DNA of 64,000 bases from Brevibacillus brevis (GTDB taxonomy: Bacteria; Bacillota; Bacilli; Brevibacillales; Brevibacillaceae). The notes under the pieces are model-generated. The model was given only the letters and a program-made list of their open reading frames with translations. It was not told where the DNA came from and did no database searches. Within the stretch, counting starts at the first letter, position 1. Each line of letters starts with the position of its first letter. The DNA is taken from positions 4,243,001 to 4,307,000 of the forward strand of contig NZ_LR134338.1 of the NCBI RefSeq assembly GCF_900637055.1, read 5' to 3'. Below, one piece after another: positions 45,065 to 55,000 of this stretch. The position numbers and the translations under genes are program-made.

Positions 45065-46049
45065 AGACTCCCTCCCTCCTCGAACGCTCGGCCCGCTCTG
45101 CAATATGCCGAAGCAGCAAGTCAACAGATTGTTGGCTCTGCAAGGCGTGCTCAATACCAGCGATCGACGCTTCTTGATCCAGCGATACGCGCTTCACGTA
45201 GGATTCGATACTCCTGTAGACTTCACGAGGACGAGCCATAAAGGCGAGTATCAACGAATAGTTTCCATAGGTGAGTGGCTTGATTTCTTCATAGCCGTCA
45301 AAAAAAGCGTCAATCTGCTTAAGATCCTTATGGGTTAAAAAATGATCGCGCAAAAAGGTGGCAACATCGCGTTGCTGGACAGAAATCACCGGCCTGAAAA
45401 AGCCTCTCAAGTACAGCTTCCCGTTTATCATTCCCCAGTTGTCACGCAAAAGGTCCCGATGGGATGCAGCGACCGCCTCCGGAGTAATTCGCTCATGGGC
45501 AAGCATCGCAGCGGAACGGTCCATTCTTTGCAGCATAGGGGTCATGAGTTCCGATACCCAACGATTTTCCTTAGAATCCCGCCCAGATTTGGCTCGAAAT
45601 TTTTCGACCAGCTCTTTGGCACGTCTTCCTTTTTCCTCTACTTGCTGCTTTTCCTGCTTGAGCAAATCACTTCCGGACAGTAAAGGACTTTCCTGCTGAG
45701 ACTGATGCATCATCGCGATCACGCGTCCGCATTGCCTCGCAATGTCCTCGCCATGCTGATAGTCTTCGAATTGTCGGTGATGGTCGGTCATGGTAACGCC
45801 GCGTTTACCCAAAATCAAAAATGGCTTGGTGTCTCTCGTCCGAATAAACCGCTCCACTTCTCGAAACCCCTGACGAGCCAGTCGTTCGCGCCAGGCAAAC
45901 GACCAGCGCATCACATCTACACGTGGCCAAACGTGGAGTTCTTTGGGGCCCCGGTTTGTCTCCAGTAAATAGCAATCATCAAGGGGCGTAATTCGGATTA
46001 CGCGCGCCCGATATTGCTGGCAAACCTCGGAGAGATCAATTTTATCCAC
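45051..46049 (-). CDS. CotS-like spore coat kinase-fold protein, first copy
   Basis: A 332-residue paralogue of the next gene. The catalytic loop is better kept (ASHRDLLRDNWG, H-x-D-x4-N), but the DFG-like position reads RGFFRP. A charged helical insert (EKQQVEEKGRRAKELVEKFRAK) lies near 130-155. It lies between spoVID (14-base gap) and ysxE, suggesting a spore-coat role. Confidence 0.7.
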   Translation of the reverse strand: MDKIDLSEVCQQYRARVIRITPLDDCYLLETNRGPKELHVWPRVDVMRWSFAWRERLARQGFREVERFIRTRDTKPFLILGKRGVTMTDHHRQFEDYQHGEDIARQCGRVIAMMHQSQQESPLLSGSDLLKQEKQQVEEKGRRAKELVEKFRAKSGRDSKENRWVSELMTPMLQRMDRSAAMLAHERITPEAVAASHRDLLRDNWGMINGKLYLRGFFRPVISVQQRDVATFLRDHFLTHKDLKQIDAFFDGYEEIKPLTYGNYSLILAFMARPREVYRSIESYVKRVSLDQEASIAGIEHALQSQQSVDLLLRHIAERAERSRREGVYESV

Positions 46050-46063
46050 GGTCCCCCACTCCT

Positions 46064-47548
46064 CTATTGTGGGATGTACAGAATTTGTCCTGCTACAAGC
46101 TGTTCGGAAGCTAATCGGTTTACTTCCACGATTTTGGAAACAGGCAAGGAGTATCGCTGTGAAATATGCTCCAACGTCTCATCTCGCTGAATAATGCACA
46201 TTTTCAGTTGACTGGAGCGCTCTTCTTTTTTCCGGACAAACGACGTGAGATTTTGCATAGCCTCCATCGTAGAAGCGTTGACATTCGCCGCAGATCCATG
46301 TCGCGAAGAGCTAGATGAAGATTCCGCCTCCAACGCCATCGCTTCCTGTTTGGCACGAGTCGCTTGTGAGAAGATGGAAGTAATGTTCACGCGACTTCTT
46401 TCTTCCTGAGAGGGTTTCCCTGAAATCGCCACTCGCACTTCTGCATCTTCCGCGGCAGCGTCTGGTTGTGCAACCACTGGCTCTGCTTCTTGCTCAGGTT
46501 CTGGCTCGGATACAACACTGGCTTCCACTGCTTCTTGCACTGCTTCCTGCGACTCTGCTTCGACTGATGACCCAGTAGATTCATTGGAAATTTGCTGGTA
46601 TGCGATTGCCTGTTGATCGTGAATAGCCAGTTTAGGCTCTTCATGTCCTTGATCTTTTTCGGCGATTTCTCTCATCTGCTCTTGCTCATCTGCCAATACC
46701 GTCTGCTCAGAATAGGAGTCAGAAGAATCGTACGAAGCAGATTGTTGCGAATCGAAGTCATACGAAATTGGAGCGGTCTCCCAGGACTCTGGAGGATTGG
46801 ACTGTGCCACTTCCAGCACATCGCCGTATTGCTCGTAGTATTCATCCTCATCGGATTGAGCAATAGCCGGAGTATCGAACATAGAGGGGGATTCGGTTGA
46901 TTCATAGGATGCCGGCAATGTCTGCCGCTCCAATTCCTCCTCCAGCGCACTCAGTTTTTGATCAAGGTCATCGAGGGACGTCGGTTCCGTATATTCTTGC
47001 CCATCATCCCCAGCAGCGAAGGTGTATTCCCATGCTCCTTCGCCTGGACTTGCAGCCTGCGTTTCAATCTGCTTTGCTTGTTCAGCTCTATCCCCCAAGA
47101 CTATTCCCAAAATCTTCAGATCGGCATCGATTAGCATTTGATGTGGTGATTCCAGTTTGTAGTCAAAGCTGTCCACAATGGCGTAGATGTCTCCGATCTC
47201 GGTAATCCGATCCAATGGAATGGTAATGTTTAACGGAATGCGATGACCGATCTGTTCCTCCCAGCCATAAAAGGCTTGATCCGATGCTTCCTGGCGAAAG
47301 GGAGTAAAAGTCATGGCCTCAACCAGCGATTCTCCTTCGCCGCCTGTCGCTTCTGCGGCTTCCCTGATTGGCTCGTACTTCCCTACTAATTGCAAGCAAC
47401 CTGTAATCGAGATGTAGGAATCGTTTTCCAACACTTCCACATCTGGAACCAATTCCAGCTCTTGCAATTCACCTATTCCAGCTCTATCGGATGAGAGGAA
47501 AATGGTCTCCTTGATGGCAAAAGAGAGTTGCCCATCCTGTAATGCCAT
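46064..47548 (-). CDS. spoVID: Stage VI sporulation protein D (SpoVID), coat encasement protein
   Basis: Promotes encasement of the spore by coat layers. ATG 47548 (MALQDGQLSFAIKETIFL) has AAGGAGGAG upstream. The ~155-residue N-terminal SpoVID domain is followed by a long acidic, low-complexity middle (~160-420, rich in Glu, Gln, Ser). A C-terminal LysM domain ends it (~450-494, IIQRDETLEHISQRYSLPVSKI...GQILYIP). SpoVID partners SafA, whose likely gene is at the left end of the window. Length is 494 residues. Confidence 0.88.
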   Translation of the reverse strand: MALQDGQLSFAIKETIFLSSDRAGIGELQELELVPDVEVLENDSYISITGCLQLVGKYEPIREAAEATGGEGESLVEAMTFTPFRQEASDQAFYGWEEQIGHRIPLNITIPLDRITEIGDIYAIVDSFDYKLESPHQMLIDADLKILGIVLGDRAEQAKQIETQAASPGEGAWEYTFAAGDDGQEYTEPTSLDDLDQKLSALEEELERQTLPASYESTESPSMFDTPAIAQSDEDEYYEQYGDVLEVAQSNPPESWETAPISYDFDSQQSASYDSSDSYSEQTVLADEQEQMREIAEKDQGHEEPKLAIHDQQAIAYQQISNESTGSSVEAESQEAVQEAVEASVVSEPEPEQEAEPVVAQPDAAAEDAEVRVAISGKPSQEERSRVNITSIFSQATRAKQEAMALEAESSSSSSRHGSAANVNASTMEAMQNLTSFVRKKEERSSQLKMCIIQRDETLEHISQRYSLPVSKIVEVNRLASEQLVAGQILYIPQ

Positions 47549-47614
47549 TCGTGCTCCTCCTTTCAAGTGCAGGACATTTCCCTATACTATATGGACAGGA
47601 CGAGCCGTTTAGCA

Positions 47615-47657
47615 CCGAAAAAAAAGGAAAAACCGGGGTTATCTATCTCCCCGGTTT
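47615..47657 (-). terminator. Terminator of hemE-cpfC-cgoX, containing the cgoX stop codon
   Basis: On the minus strand AAACCGGGGAGATAGATAACCCCGGTTT is followed by TTCCTTTTTTTT. The cgoX stop TAG (47643-47645) lies in the loop. Confidence 0.88.
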
Positions 47658-49052
47658 TACAGACGCAATCCATTCTGCTATTGCTTTTTTCCCCTGATCA
47701 ATACAATCTGGTACACCTACGCCACTGTACGACGCACCTGCCACGATAACACCAGGGAGTTTTTCTTTCAATTGACTGTTCACATCCTGCACCCAAGCCT
47801 GATGTCCGACAACATATGGTATGGCATTTTGCAAGCGTGATACGTTATAAAAATCCGGCTCTGCTCGAATCGTCATGATCTTGCGCAGATCGCGGAGGAC
47901 AACCTCCAAAATTTCCTCGTCCGTCTGCTCCATGAAGGATTGCTCTCCTGCTCTCCCTATAAAGCTACGCAGCAAGGCTTTGTTTTTCGGCGTCGTATGC
48001 GGCCATTTGCGGTGTGCCCACGTACACGCGGTAATTTTTGCTCCAGAATGCCGCGGTACAATAAATCCTGTCCCTTCCATACCTAAATCAATGGCTGACT
48101 CTGGAAAAGCCATGGCGATGGTTGCGACCATATGCGGCTTCGCTTGTGGAAGGGTAGGAACTTGTACATAAGGACGGAACAGCGGTTCAGCGACAGCATG
48201 TGGCACGGTAAACAGGACTGTATCCGTCTCAATCGTTTCCCCATTTTTCAATACCAAGGTGTACTTCCCGTCTGGACGTTTCACCAGTTCTTTGACAGCG
48301 GTATTTTTCGAAATAACTTCTTCAGGCAGGCTCTTTTCGATTGCCTCTACTAAGGACTGCAAGCCGTTCTTCAACGTCAGGAAGATGCCTTTTGGCTTTT
48401 CTTGCGTATTTACTTGCGGTCGAGAATGCTTCATCGCTACGATCAAGCTGCGATGCTGCTCCTCCATTTTGGCGAATTGAGGAAAACTTGCAAGCAAGCT
48501 GAGTTTGTCGAGATCCCCGGAGTAGACACCGGACAATAAAGGCGCTATAAGATTATCAATAACTTCATTACCTAGCCTACGCCGAAAAAAGTCACCCACG
48601 GAGATATCGCCGTCTCCTTTTGAGGCAGGAAGAACGAGATCCAAAGCTGCCCGAAGCTTGCCCGGCCAAGAAATGAGATCGGTCGTAACAAAAGGCATGA
48701 GCTTCGTCGGTACACCCATGACCGCTCCTTCTGGTATAGCCTTCAGGCGATCCTGATGCCAAATATAAGCTTGGCCTGTGCTGTTGCGAACGAGATCATC
48801 CGCAAGTCCCAAATCCTTTGCCAGCTCAGCCGCACTTGTTTTCCTCTCGAGAAACGAATCGGGACCTTGCTCAATCACAAACCCTTCGTGACGCCATGTC
48901 TTGATTTTCCCACCAAGTCGTCCCTGCTCTTCAAGCAGTTGAAAACGGATTGGCAAGCCTTTTGCTTCGATTTCCTTTTGTAAGTAAAAAGCAGCGGTTA
49001 ACCCTGTGATGCCGCCGCCTACAATCGTAATATGATAGGTATTATCGCTCAT
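47643..49052 (-). CDS. cgoX: Coproporphyrinogen III oxidase (HemY/CgoX type)
   Basis: FAD enzyme of the coproporphyrin-dependent haem route, oxidising coproporphyrinogen III to coproporphyrin III. The 469-residue protein has the FAD motif IVGGGITGLTAAFYL at ~9-23 and the C-terminal FAD-binding VIVAGASYSGVGVPDCIDQGK. It lies in hemE-hemH-hemY order, as in B. subtilis, 12 bases after cpfC. Confidence 0.94.
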   Translation of the reverse strand: MSDNTYHITIVGGGITGLTAAFYLQKEIEAKGLPIRFQLLEEQGRLGGKIKTWRHEGFVIEQGPDSFLERKTSAAELAKDLGLADDLVRNSTGQAYIWHQDRLKAIPEGAVMGVPTKLMPFVTTDLISWPGKLRAALDLVLPASKGDGDISVGDFFRRRLGNEVIDNLIAPLLSGVYSGDLDKLSLLASFPQFAKMEEQHRSLIVAMKHSRPQVNTQEKPKGIFLTLKNGLQSLVEAIEKSLPEEVISKNTAVKELVKRPDGKYTLVLKNGETIETDTVLFTVPHAVAEPLFRPYVQVPTLPQAKPHMVATIAMAFPESAIDLGMEGTGFIVPRHSGAKITACTWAHRKWPHTTPKNKALLRSFIGRAGEQSFMEQTDEEILEVVLRDLRKIMTIRAEPDFYNVSRLQNAIPYVVGHQAWVQDVNSQLKEKLPGVIVAGASYSGVGVPDCIDQGKKAIAEWIASVKPGR

Positions 49053-49064
49053 ATGATCGATCCC

Positions 49065-49997
49065 CTAATTCGCCAGCTTCTTTCCGACAGCATCAGCCAG
49101 ACAGGAAATGAACGCAGGTCTGGCGTTAGGCATCGGTGGACGATAGTAATGTACCCCTAGCTCATCTGTAACCGCTTTGCATTCCACATCATTATCAAAC
49201 AGAACTTCCAAATGCTCCGCAATAAATCCGACAGGACAGTAAACAAATGCTTGGTAGCCTTTCGCTTCGTACAGCTCTCTGGTCAAATCCTGTACATCTG
49301 GTCCCAACCACGGATCAGGTGTATTTCCGGCGCTTTGCCATCCGATCGCATAAGAAGTGATCCCAGCTTGCTCGGCAATGAGCTTTGCCGTCTCTTCCAG
49401 TTGCATTGGGTACGGATCACCTGACTTCAAGATTTTTTCCGGCAGGCTGTGAGCGGAGAAGATCACGACTGCTTGTCCACGCTCTTCATCCGTCATCGCG
49501 GCAAACGTCGCTTGAATGGCATCTGCCCAATATCCGATGAAGCCTGGTTCCAGATACCAGCTCTCAATGCTGTGGATGACAGGTCCCCCAATTGCCGCGG
49601 AATGCTCCTGTGCTCGTCCATTGTATTCTTTGACGCTGTAGCTGGAATAGTGAGGCGCCAGAACAAGACTGATCGCTTCCGTAATTCCATCGCGTTTCAT
49701 TTGCTCTACTGCGTCTTCGACAAACGGAGCGATATGCTTCAATCCAAGGTACCCTACAAATTCACGGTCTGGGTAGCGTTTGTTCATTTCCTGCTCGAGA
49801 GCGCGCACCTGCTCATCCGTAATGTCTGCAAATCGATTCAATCCATCTACAGCCTCATAACGCGCCATCAAATCATCGAGCAGTTCTTGTGGTGGCTTAC
49901 GACCACGGCGAATGTGCGTATAGTACGGTTCAATCTGTTCAGGACTGCGTGGCGTTCCATACGCCATTAACAAGAGTCCGATCTTCTGCTTTGACAT
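49065..49997 (-). CDS. cpfC: Coproporphyrin ferrochelatase
   Basis: Inserts iron into coproporphyrin III. The 310-residue protein has [25 protein letters not shown] at the N-terminus. The metal-site His is in [11 protein letters not shown] (~183) and the conserved Glu in [15 protein letters not shown] (~263). It is 17 bases after hemE. This enzyme was formerly called HemH. Confidence 0.95.
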   Translation of the reverse strand: MSKQKIGLLLMAYGTPRSPEQIEPYYTHIRRGRKPPQELLDDLMARYEAVDGLNRFADITDEQVRALEQEMNKRYPDREFVGYLGLKHIAPFVEDAVEQMKRDGITEAISLVLAPHYSSYSVKEYNGRAQEHSAAIGGPVIHSIESWYLEPGFIGYWADAIQATFAAMTDEERGQAVVIFSAHSLPEKILKSGDPYPMQLEETAKLIAEQAGITSYAIGWQSAGNTPDPWLGPDVQDLTRELYEAKGYQAFVYCPVGFIAEHLEVLFDNDVECKAVTDELGVHYYRPPMPNARPAFISCLADAVGKKLAN

Positions 49998-50014
49998 GTA
50001 AGCGCCCCTCCTGA

Positions 50015-51052
50015 TTAGACGTCCCTTTTGTAACTATGGATGAACTTCGTCAGTTGTTGCAGTGTTTCTACTTTGGCATCAGGGAATACGCCGTGTCCCA
50101 AATTGAAAATGAAGCCTGGCTGTTTTGTGCCTTCATCCAAAATTTCCTTCGCCTTCGTTTCGAGCTTCTCCCAAGGAGCCAAAAGCAGTGTTGGGTCCAA
50201 ATTGCCTTGCAGTGTCTTTGTCACACCCATTTCACGAGCAGTCGTAATCGAAGTACGCCAGTCCAGACCAACCACATCAACAGGCAAGCGGTTCCAATCC
50301 ATCAAAAGATGACCAGCGCCGATACCAAAATAGATCGTTGGCACGCCAGTATCTTTCAGTGCGTTGAAAATACGCGTCATGACTGGTGTAATGTACTCGC
50401 GGTAATCCTCGTCATTCAATGCGCCGACCCACGAATCAAATACTTGTATAGCTTGTGCACCTGCTTTAATTTGCGCTTTGAGGTAGATGATAGTCATATC
50501 GCCCAGTTTTTCCATAAGCGCCTGCCAAGCAACTGGCTCGGTGTACATGAATGCTTTTGTCTTATGATAGTGCTTGGAAGGGCCGCCCTCGATCATATAG
50601 CTAGCCAGTGTAAATGGTGCACCCGCGAAACCGATCAATGGAACAGATAATTGCTGACGCAAAATTTTAATGGACTCAAGAATGTACGGCACATGTGTTT
50701 CCGGATCGAGCTCAAGCAGACGCTCTACATCCTGTAAGGATTCGATTGGGTTTGCGATTACAGGACCAATGCCCGATTCGATATTCACATCCACGCCAAT
50801 CGGTTTTAGTGGCGTCATGATGTCTGCAAACAAGATTGCAGCGTCAACGCCCAGTTGCTCAACAGGCAAACGTGTTACTTCCGCGCAAACTTCCGGTATG
50901 TAGTTCATTTCAAAAAAGCTATGCTTCGCGCGGATGGCGCGGTATTCTGGCTGATAACGCCCTGCCTGGCGCATGTACCAAACCGGGACATGCTCTGTCG
51001 CTTCACCGCGACATGCTTTCAAAAACGTATCGTTAAAAGTTTTTGCGGTCAT
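50015..51052 (-). CDS. hemE: Uroporphyrinogen decarboxylase
   Basis: Converts uroporphyrinogen III to coproporphyrinogen III. The 345-residue TIM-barrel enzyme has the signature [15 protein letters not shown] (~24-38), catalytic Asp in ADIMTPL (~77) and [16 protein letters not shown]. It is first in the hemE-cpfC-cgoX operon. Confidence 0.96.
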   Translation of the reverse strand: MTAKTFNDTFLKACRGEATEHVPVWYMRQAGRYQPEYRAIRAKHSFFEMNYIPEVCAEVTRLPVEQLGVDAAILFADIMTPLKPIGVDVNIESGIGPVIANPIESLQDVERLLELDPETHVPYILESIKILRQQLSVPLIGFAGAPFTLASYMIEGGPSKHYHKTKAFMYTEPVAWQALMEKLGDMTIIYLKAQIKAGAQAIQVFDSWVGALNDEDYREYITPVMTRIFNALKDTGVPTIYFGIGAGHLLMDWNRLPVDVVGLDWRTSITTAREMGVTKTLQGNLDPTLLLAPWEKLETKAKEILDEGTKQPGFIFNLGHGVFPDAKVETLQQLTKFIHSYKRDV

Positions 51053-51190
51053 GAATAAACCTCGCTTTGCACAATTATGTTTCCTTCAATATGATACCAT
51101 TCGTCATTCGACAAGTAATGTCTCTTTTGTGTCAAAATCTTTTCGTTTCTTCCGTTTCCAATCCTAACCATCAGTGTTTCCAAACTTATC

Positions 51191-52039
51191 CTATTGAATG
51201 CGAACGTCCCCACTAGAACTTCGCACAGTCATTTTGGGTCCACCTGATCCAATCGATGCCTTCACTTTGTATTCCTCGTTCTTTTCATAAGAAAGGTTCG
51301 ACCAGGTGGTTTCGATGGCTCCTGTATCTGTCGTTACTTCTAGCTGTGCTGCAGCAGGCTCCTTGGCTACCGTCACTCGAATATCTCCCGTGTCCGTTCG
51401 AATAGAAACGTCATGGGTCAGCTCTGGCATTGTCAGTTTATCAATCTCGCCTGTAGAGCTTTCAATGACAACGGCCGAGCGAACATTCACCAGATTGATA
51501 TCTCCTGTAGCTGTCTGGACGTCAAGAACTTCTCCCTCATAGCCCGACACGTCCACATCTCCATTGCCGCTGGATATTTTCGTGTTCTTTGCACGCAGCA
51601 TCCCGCTCTTGATATCCCCTGTCATCGTTTCAAGCTGGACTTGCTCATACACTTTTTCTGGCAGGAAGAGCTCCAGCTTTACCTTCCCATTGCGAGGATA
51701 AAACATATTGACGTGAGGGCGTTCACGCAGTTCTACAAGCAGCGTACCATCTGGTGAGACTACACTCCGAAACTCCAGTCGCTCCTGCTGTTGTTCGGAT
51801 ACTTCCCCGACCATCCGTACACTCGCTTTTGGTTGCTTGCTTGCCATGATTTCCACATCAACCGCTTCCGTCAGCACCTCAATCGCTTTTACCTCTTGTT
51901 CGATCATGCGCTCTTCATTGACTTGTTTTAACGAAAAGGAGAAATTTTCTTGCTTCGTAAAGAGCCAGATGATTCCGCATATACCGATGATGAACAAAAG
52001 AAGACTTATGCCAAAGAGTCTTTTCCCTAAATTTCGCAT
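51191..52039 (-). CDS. DUF4097 β-helix membrane-anchored protein
   Basis: A 282-residue protein with one N-terminal membrane helix (~9-27). The rest is a DUF4097/LiaG-like β-solenoid with recurring TGDI-type turns (MTGDIKSG, SGNGDVDVSG, TATGDINL, SSTGEID, TDTGDIRV, SSSGDVRI). It probably lies outside the membrane. It is third in a PadR-HAAS-DUF4097 cassette common in Bacilli, often linked to envelope stress. Confidence 0.82.
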   Translation of the reverse strand: MRNLGKRLFGISLLLFIIGICGIIWLFTKQENFSFSLKQVNEERMIEQEVKAIEVLTEAVDVEIMASKQPKASVRMVGEVSEQQQERLEFRSVVSPDGTLLVELRERPHVNMFYPRNGKVKLELFLPEKVYEQVQLETMTGDIKSGMLRAKNTKISSGNGDVDVSGYEGEVLDVQTATGDINLVNVRSAVVIESSTGEIDKLTMPELTHDVSIRTDTGDIRVTVAKEPAAAQLEVTTDTGAIETTWSNLSYEKNEEYKVKASIGSGGPKMTVRSSSGDVRIQ

Positions 52040-52040
52040 C

Positions 52041-52592
52041 TCATTTCCCCCTGATCATCTTTACGTTGAACTGGAGATAACGCAAGAACTGGCGATACAG
52101 CCATTTCGTCAATTTCAGCAAGCCGATGGCAAACATTCCGCCTAATCCTACGGAAACCATGCTGGAGAACAACAAGAAAAGCCGCTCTTGAGAAGGGGCA
52201 GGAATCCCGTAATCCAAGAATATTCCGACTGGCGCGACCAAAAGCGCCGCAGTCATCGCATACAACCCCATTAGTATGCCGATCAGGCCTAGAAATGGCC
52301 CCAAAACGAAGACGAGATTGAAAAATCCCAAGCTGATCGTCGCAACAATCGCCCTCGTCATATTCCCTACCGATGCATTGGACTGTGCCTGATCAATTCG
52401 GTAGCCAGCCAAAAGCTCACGTGCCACTACTTTTGGACTTCCCAATCCTTCTGCAATTTCATGCTCGGTCTTTCCTTGTTTCAATCCCATGAGAAAATGC
52501 TCTGTGTAATCGGCAAGGATGTCTAAGCGTTCTTTATCTGGCAAAGCGCTAAGCAAAGCATTTAACTCATCCATAAACTCACGCCTTGTCAT
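52041..52592 (-). CDS. HAAS/DUF1700-family membrane protein
   Basis: A 183-residue protein with an N-terminal HAAS domain (MTRREFMDELNALLSALPDKERLDILADYTEHF...GLGSPKVVARELLAGY, 1-65) followed by three hydrophobic segments. Such proteins are encoded next to PadR regulators and form transmembrane sensing or antagonist modules. Its ATG overlaps the end of padR. Confidence 0.85.
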   Translation of the reverse strand: MTRREFMDELNALLSALPDKERLDILADYTEHFLMGLKQGKTEHEIAEGLGSPKVVARELLAGYRIDQAQSNASVGNMTRAIVATISLGFFNLVFVLGPFLGLIGILMGLYAMTAALLVAPVGIFLDYGIPAPSQERLFLLFSSMVSVGLGGMFAIGLLKLTKWLYRQFLRYLQFNVKMIRGK

Positions 52593-52908
52593 ATCCGAGT
52601 CCCTCCTCTATGATCTCATTTACTCCGCGGTTAAATATTCGCCACTCCAAGACGAGGTCATTCATATATTGACGTCCGCGACTTGTCAGCTGGTAATATT
52701 TCCGTGGAGGTCCCTCTTGTGATTCCGCCAAATAGGTCGTAAAAACTCCTTCCTGGGTCAATCGGCGAAGCAAGGGGTAAACCGTTCCTTCAGAGATATG
52801 GAATTTTTCTGAGATGCTCGCAACCAGTTCGTAGCCGTATCTGTCCTGCTTAGCTGTCAAGACGAGAACACACAGCTCCAGAACCCCTTTTTTAAACTGT
52901 ACGTTCAT
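52579..52908 (-). CDS. PadR family transcriptional regulator
   Basis: A 109-residue winged-helix regulator (subfamily 1). ATG 52908 (MNVQFKKGVLELCVLVLTAKQDRYGYELV) has GGGTGAT upstream. The recognition motif SEGTVYPLLRRL lies at ~40-51 and the C-terminal dimer helix is short. It begins the PadR-HAAS-DUF4097 operon, which it likely autoregulates. Confidence 0.92.
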   Translation of the reverse strand: MNVQFKKGVLELCVLVLTAKQDRYGYELVASISEKFHISEGTVYPLLRRLTQEGVFTTYLAESQEGPPRKYYQLTSRGRQYMNDLVLEWRIFNRGVNEIIEEGLGYDKA

Positions 52909-52967
52909 CAACATCACCCATGTCAAAGCTTATCAAATAGCTACTATATATTGCAAGGTACTTCATA

Positions 52968-53040
52968 ATAACAAAACCACTTTTCACAGGATGCGAAGGA
53001 GGTGCGACCGCGTTTTAAAGGTAGGATATTCAGTCAGATC
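52968..53040 (-). repeat. Dispersed intergenic repeat, copy C (upstream of padR)
   Basis: A more diverged copy of the element at 10.85 and 26.1 kb. ATAA and GCGACCGCGTTTT are kept at the same 36-base spacing, but the CCTC/GAGG stem is lost. Confidence 0.5.
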
Positions 53041-53051
53041 CCGTAAAAAAT

Positions 53052-53081
53052 GGACAGGGAGGTTTTTCTCCATCCCTGTCC
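53052..53081 (-). terminator. Terminator of the 5'-nucleotidase gene
   Basis: On the minus strand GGACAGGGATGGAG-AAAAA-CCTCCCTGTCC is followed by ATTTTTTA. Confidence 0.85.
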
Positions 53082-53090
53082 GGTCAACCC

Positions 53091-54965
53091 TTATTTTACT
53101 TCAACAATGCGGCCTTCTACTTTTGGATTGACAGTTTTACGCTTGATCAAGCCTTCCTCCACAATGCTGTACATGGACAAGCCTGTGTTGAAGAATGGCT
53201 TTTTCAACGATTCGTAACCATCTCCACCTGCTGCCAGGAAGTCGATCGTTGCCATTTTATAGGTTTTGGTCAGGTCAAGCGGCTTGTCGCCAACTTTTAC
53301 CTCTACTACACGCTCGCCTGCTGGCTTGGATGGGTTGTACGTGAAGCTCATGCCGCTCACTTGCGGGAAGCGTCCTGCTCCCTCTTCTACCTTGCTCACG
53401 CCGTTTTCGAGGGCTTTCTTCAGCTCTTCGCCTGTTACTTCTACGACTGCCAGTGTGTTGTTCTCGAATGGCAGAAGCGTGTACAGACCTTTTTTCGTGA
53501 TATCGCCTGCTGGCAGCTGTGTACGGATGCCACCGCCGTTCGCCAGTGCTACATCTGCCTCATAGCCTTTGATGGACTGCGTTCGCTCCAGCATGATATC
53601 TGTGATCAGGTTACCTACGTTTGTTTCTTTCGTACGAACCAGTGCACGGTCACCATCGAGCGGCACTTCGGATTTCGCAATGACAACATTCATTACCGTA
53701 TCGATCTTGCCTACGATTTCTTTTACCATTTTATCTACGTCTGGATCAGCCACAACTGCTTCATCGTACTCTTTCAAACCGCCGCTGAATGCTACCAGTT
53801 CTTTGCCGAGGTAGTAGAGGTCAGCGCGTCCGAGAGACTTGCCGTACTCCCAGTCTTGTACGATGTACGTGCCGTTTACGAGTTCAGGTGCTTTCAGCGG
53901 AGTATGGGAGTGACCACCAACAATCAGGTCAATGCCAGGAACGTTTTTCGCGATTTCACGGTCTACGTTCACTCCGATGTGGGAAACAACAATCACGTGA
54001 TCTACTTCTTTTTTCAGCTCAGGTACAAGTACTTTCGCCACTTCTACCGGGTTTTTGAATGTCAGCCCTTTTACGTTGTCAGGGTGAGTCAATACAGGTG
54101 TGTCTTCCGCTACGAAACCAACAAAGGCGAATTTCTTACCGCCAATCTCCGCCTTGAAAACAGGTGGCAGCAATTCTTTTCCATCTGACTTGAACACGTT
54201 AGCAGAGATGACTGGATGCTCGAGCATGTCACGCAGCTTCAGCAATTGCTCATAACCGAAGTCAAACTCGTGGTTACCTGCAGCCATTACGTTGTAGTCG
54301 AGGCTGTTGAGGATCGGAACAACAGATTCGCCTTTGAATTGGTTCACGAAAACGGTACCTTGGAAGGTATCACCAGCATCCAAGAGCAAGAAGTTTTCGT
54401 TCTCTGCACGCCATTCCTTGAGCAAGGTTGCGATTTTGGCAAAGCCGAATTCTTTTTGGTTCTTGTCTTCTTGAATATGACCGTGTGTATCGTTGGTGTG
54501 GGCAATCGTTACATGTGTGGTAGCCGCATCACCCAATGCTTGGAAAAATTCACCACGCGTTACAGTTGCTTTGTTATCAAGCTTTATTTTGTAGCCCAGT
54601 TTATCAGCCATTTGTGCCAGTTTAGCAGACGTTACGGCTTGCGCAGGGTTTTTATAGTCGTCTTGTGTGAGAGCACCATGGCTCTTTGCCCAGTCGAAGT
54701 AAGGAGTAGACCAATGAGCACCTTTAGCGGCAGCTCCCACTTTTGCCTCTTTCAATTTGGAGAAAACAACAGTAGCTTCCGCGAGAGTCACGGCACGATC
54801 CAAAGCAAGATCGCCATTTTGACCAGCGGATACAATTGCCTTTTTCACCATCCAGTCAACGTGCTGTACGGGATGCAATGGTGCTGCAAATGCTGAGGAA
54901 GACATCAGCGATGCAAATACGATAGATGCAAACGCCGTCATCGTAATCCGACGTGCCTTTTTCAT
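53091..54965 (-). CDS. Secreted 5'-nucleotidase/UshA-like phosphoesterase with SLH-like N-terminus
   Basis: The 624-residue protein has a Sec signal peptide (1-27, ending SSAFAAP). Residues ~30-150 contain two SLH-like segments (ALDRAVTLAEATVVFSKLKEA and NKATVTRGEFFQALGDA), which suggest cell-surface attachment. The metallophosphoesterase domain has HTNDTHGH (~157), DAGDTFQG, AGNHEFDFG, SHIG and GGHSHT. The C-terminal 5'-nucleotidase domain has NVGNLITD, ANGGGIR and TIDFLAAGGDGY. It probably releases phosphate or nucleosides from extracellular nucleotides. Confidence 0.88.
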   Translation of the reverse strand: MKKARRITMTAFASIVFASLMSSSAFAAPLHPVQHVDWMVKKAIVSAGQNGDLALDRAVTLAEATVVFSKLKEAKVGAAAKGAHWSTPYFDWAKSHGALTQDDYKNPAQAVTSAKLAQMADKLGYKIKLDNKATVTRGEFFQALGDAATTHVTIAHTNDTHGHIQEDKNQKEFGFAKIATLLKEWRAENENFLLLDAGDTFQGTVFVNQFKGESVVPILNSLDYNVMAAGNHEFDFGYEQLLKLRDMLEHPVISANVFKSDGKELLPPVFKAEIGGKKFAFVGFVAEDTPVLTHPDNVKGLTFKNPVEVAKVLVPELKKEVDHVIVVSHIGVNVDREIAKNVPGIDLIVGGHSHTPLKAPELVNGTYIVQDWEYGKSLGRADLYYLGKELVAFSGGLKEYDEAVVADPDVDKMVKEIVGKIDTVMNVVIAKSEVPLDGDRALVRTKETNVGNLITDIMLERTQSIKGYEADVALANGGGIRTQLPAGDITKKGLYTLLPFENNTLAVVEVTGEELKKALENGVSKVEEGAGRFPQVSGMSFTYNPSKPAGERVVEVKVGDKPLDLTKTYKMATIDFLAAGGDGYESLKKPFFNTGLSMYSIVEEGLIKRKTVNPKVEGRIVEVK

Positions 54966-55000
54966 GATAATTTCCCCTCTCGTCTATGTATAAATAAATA

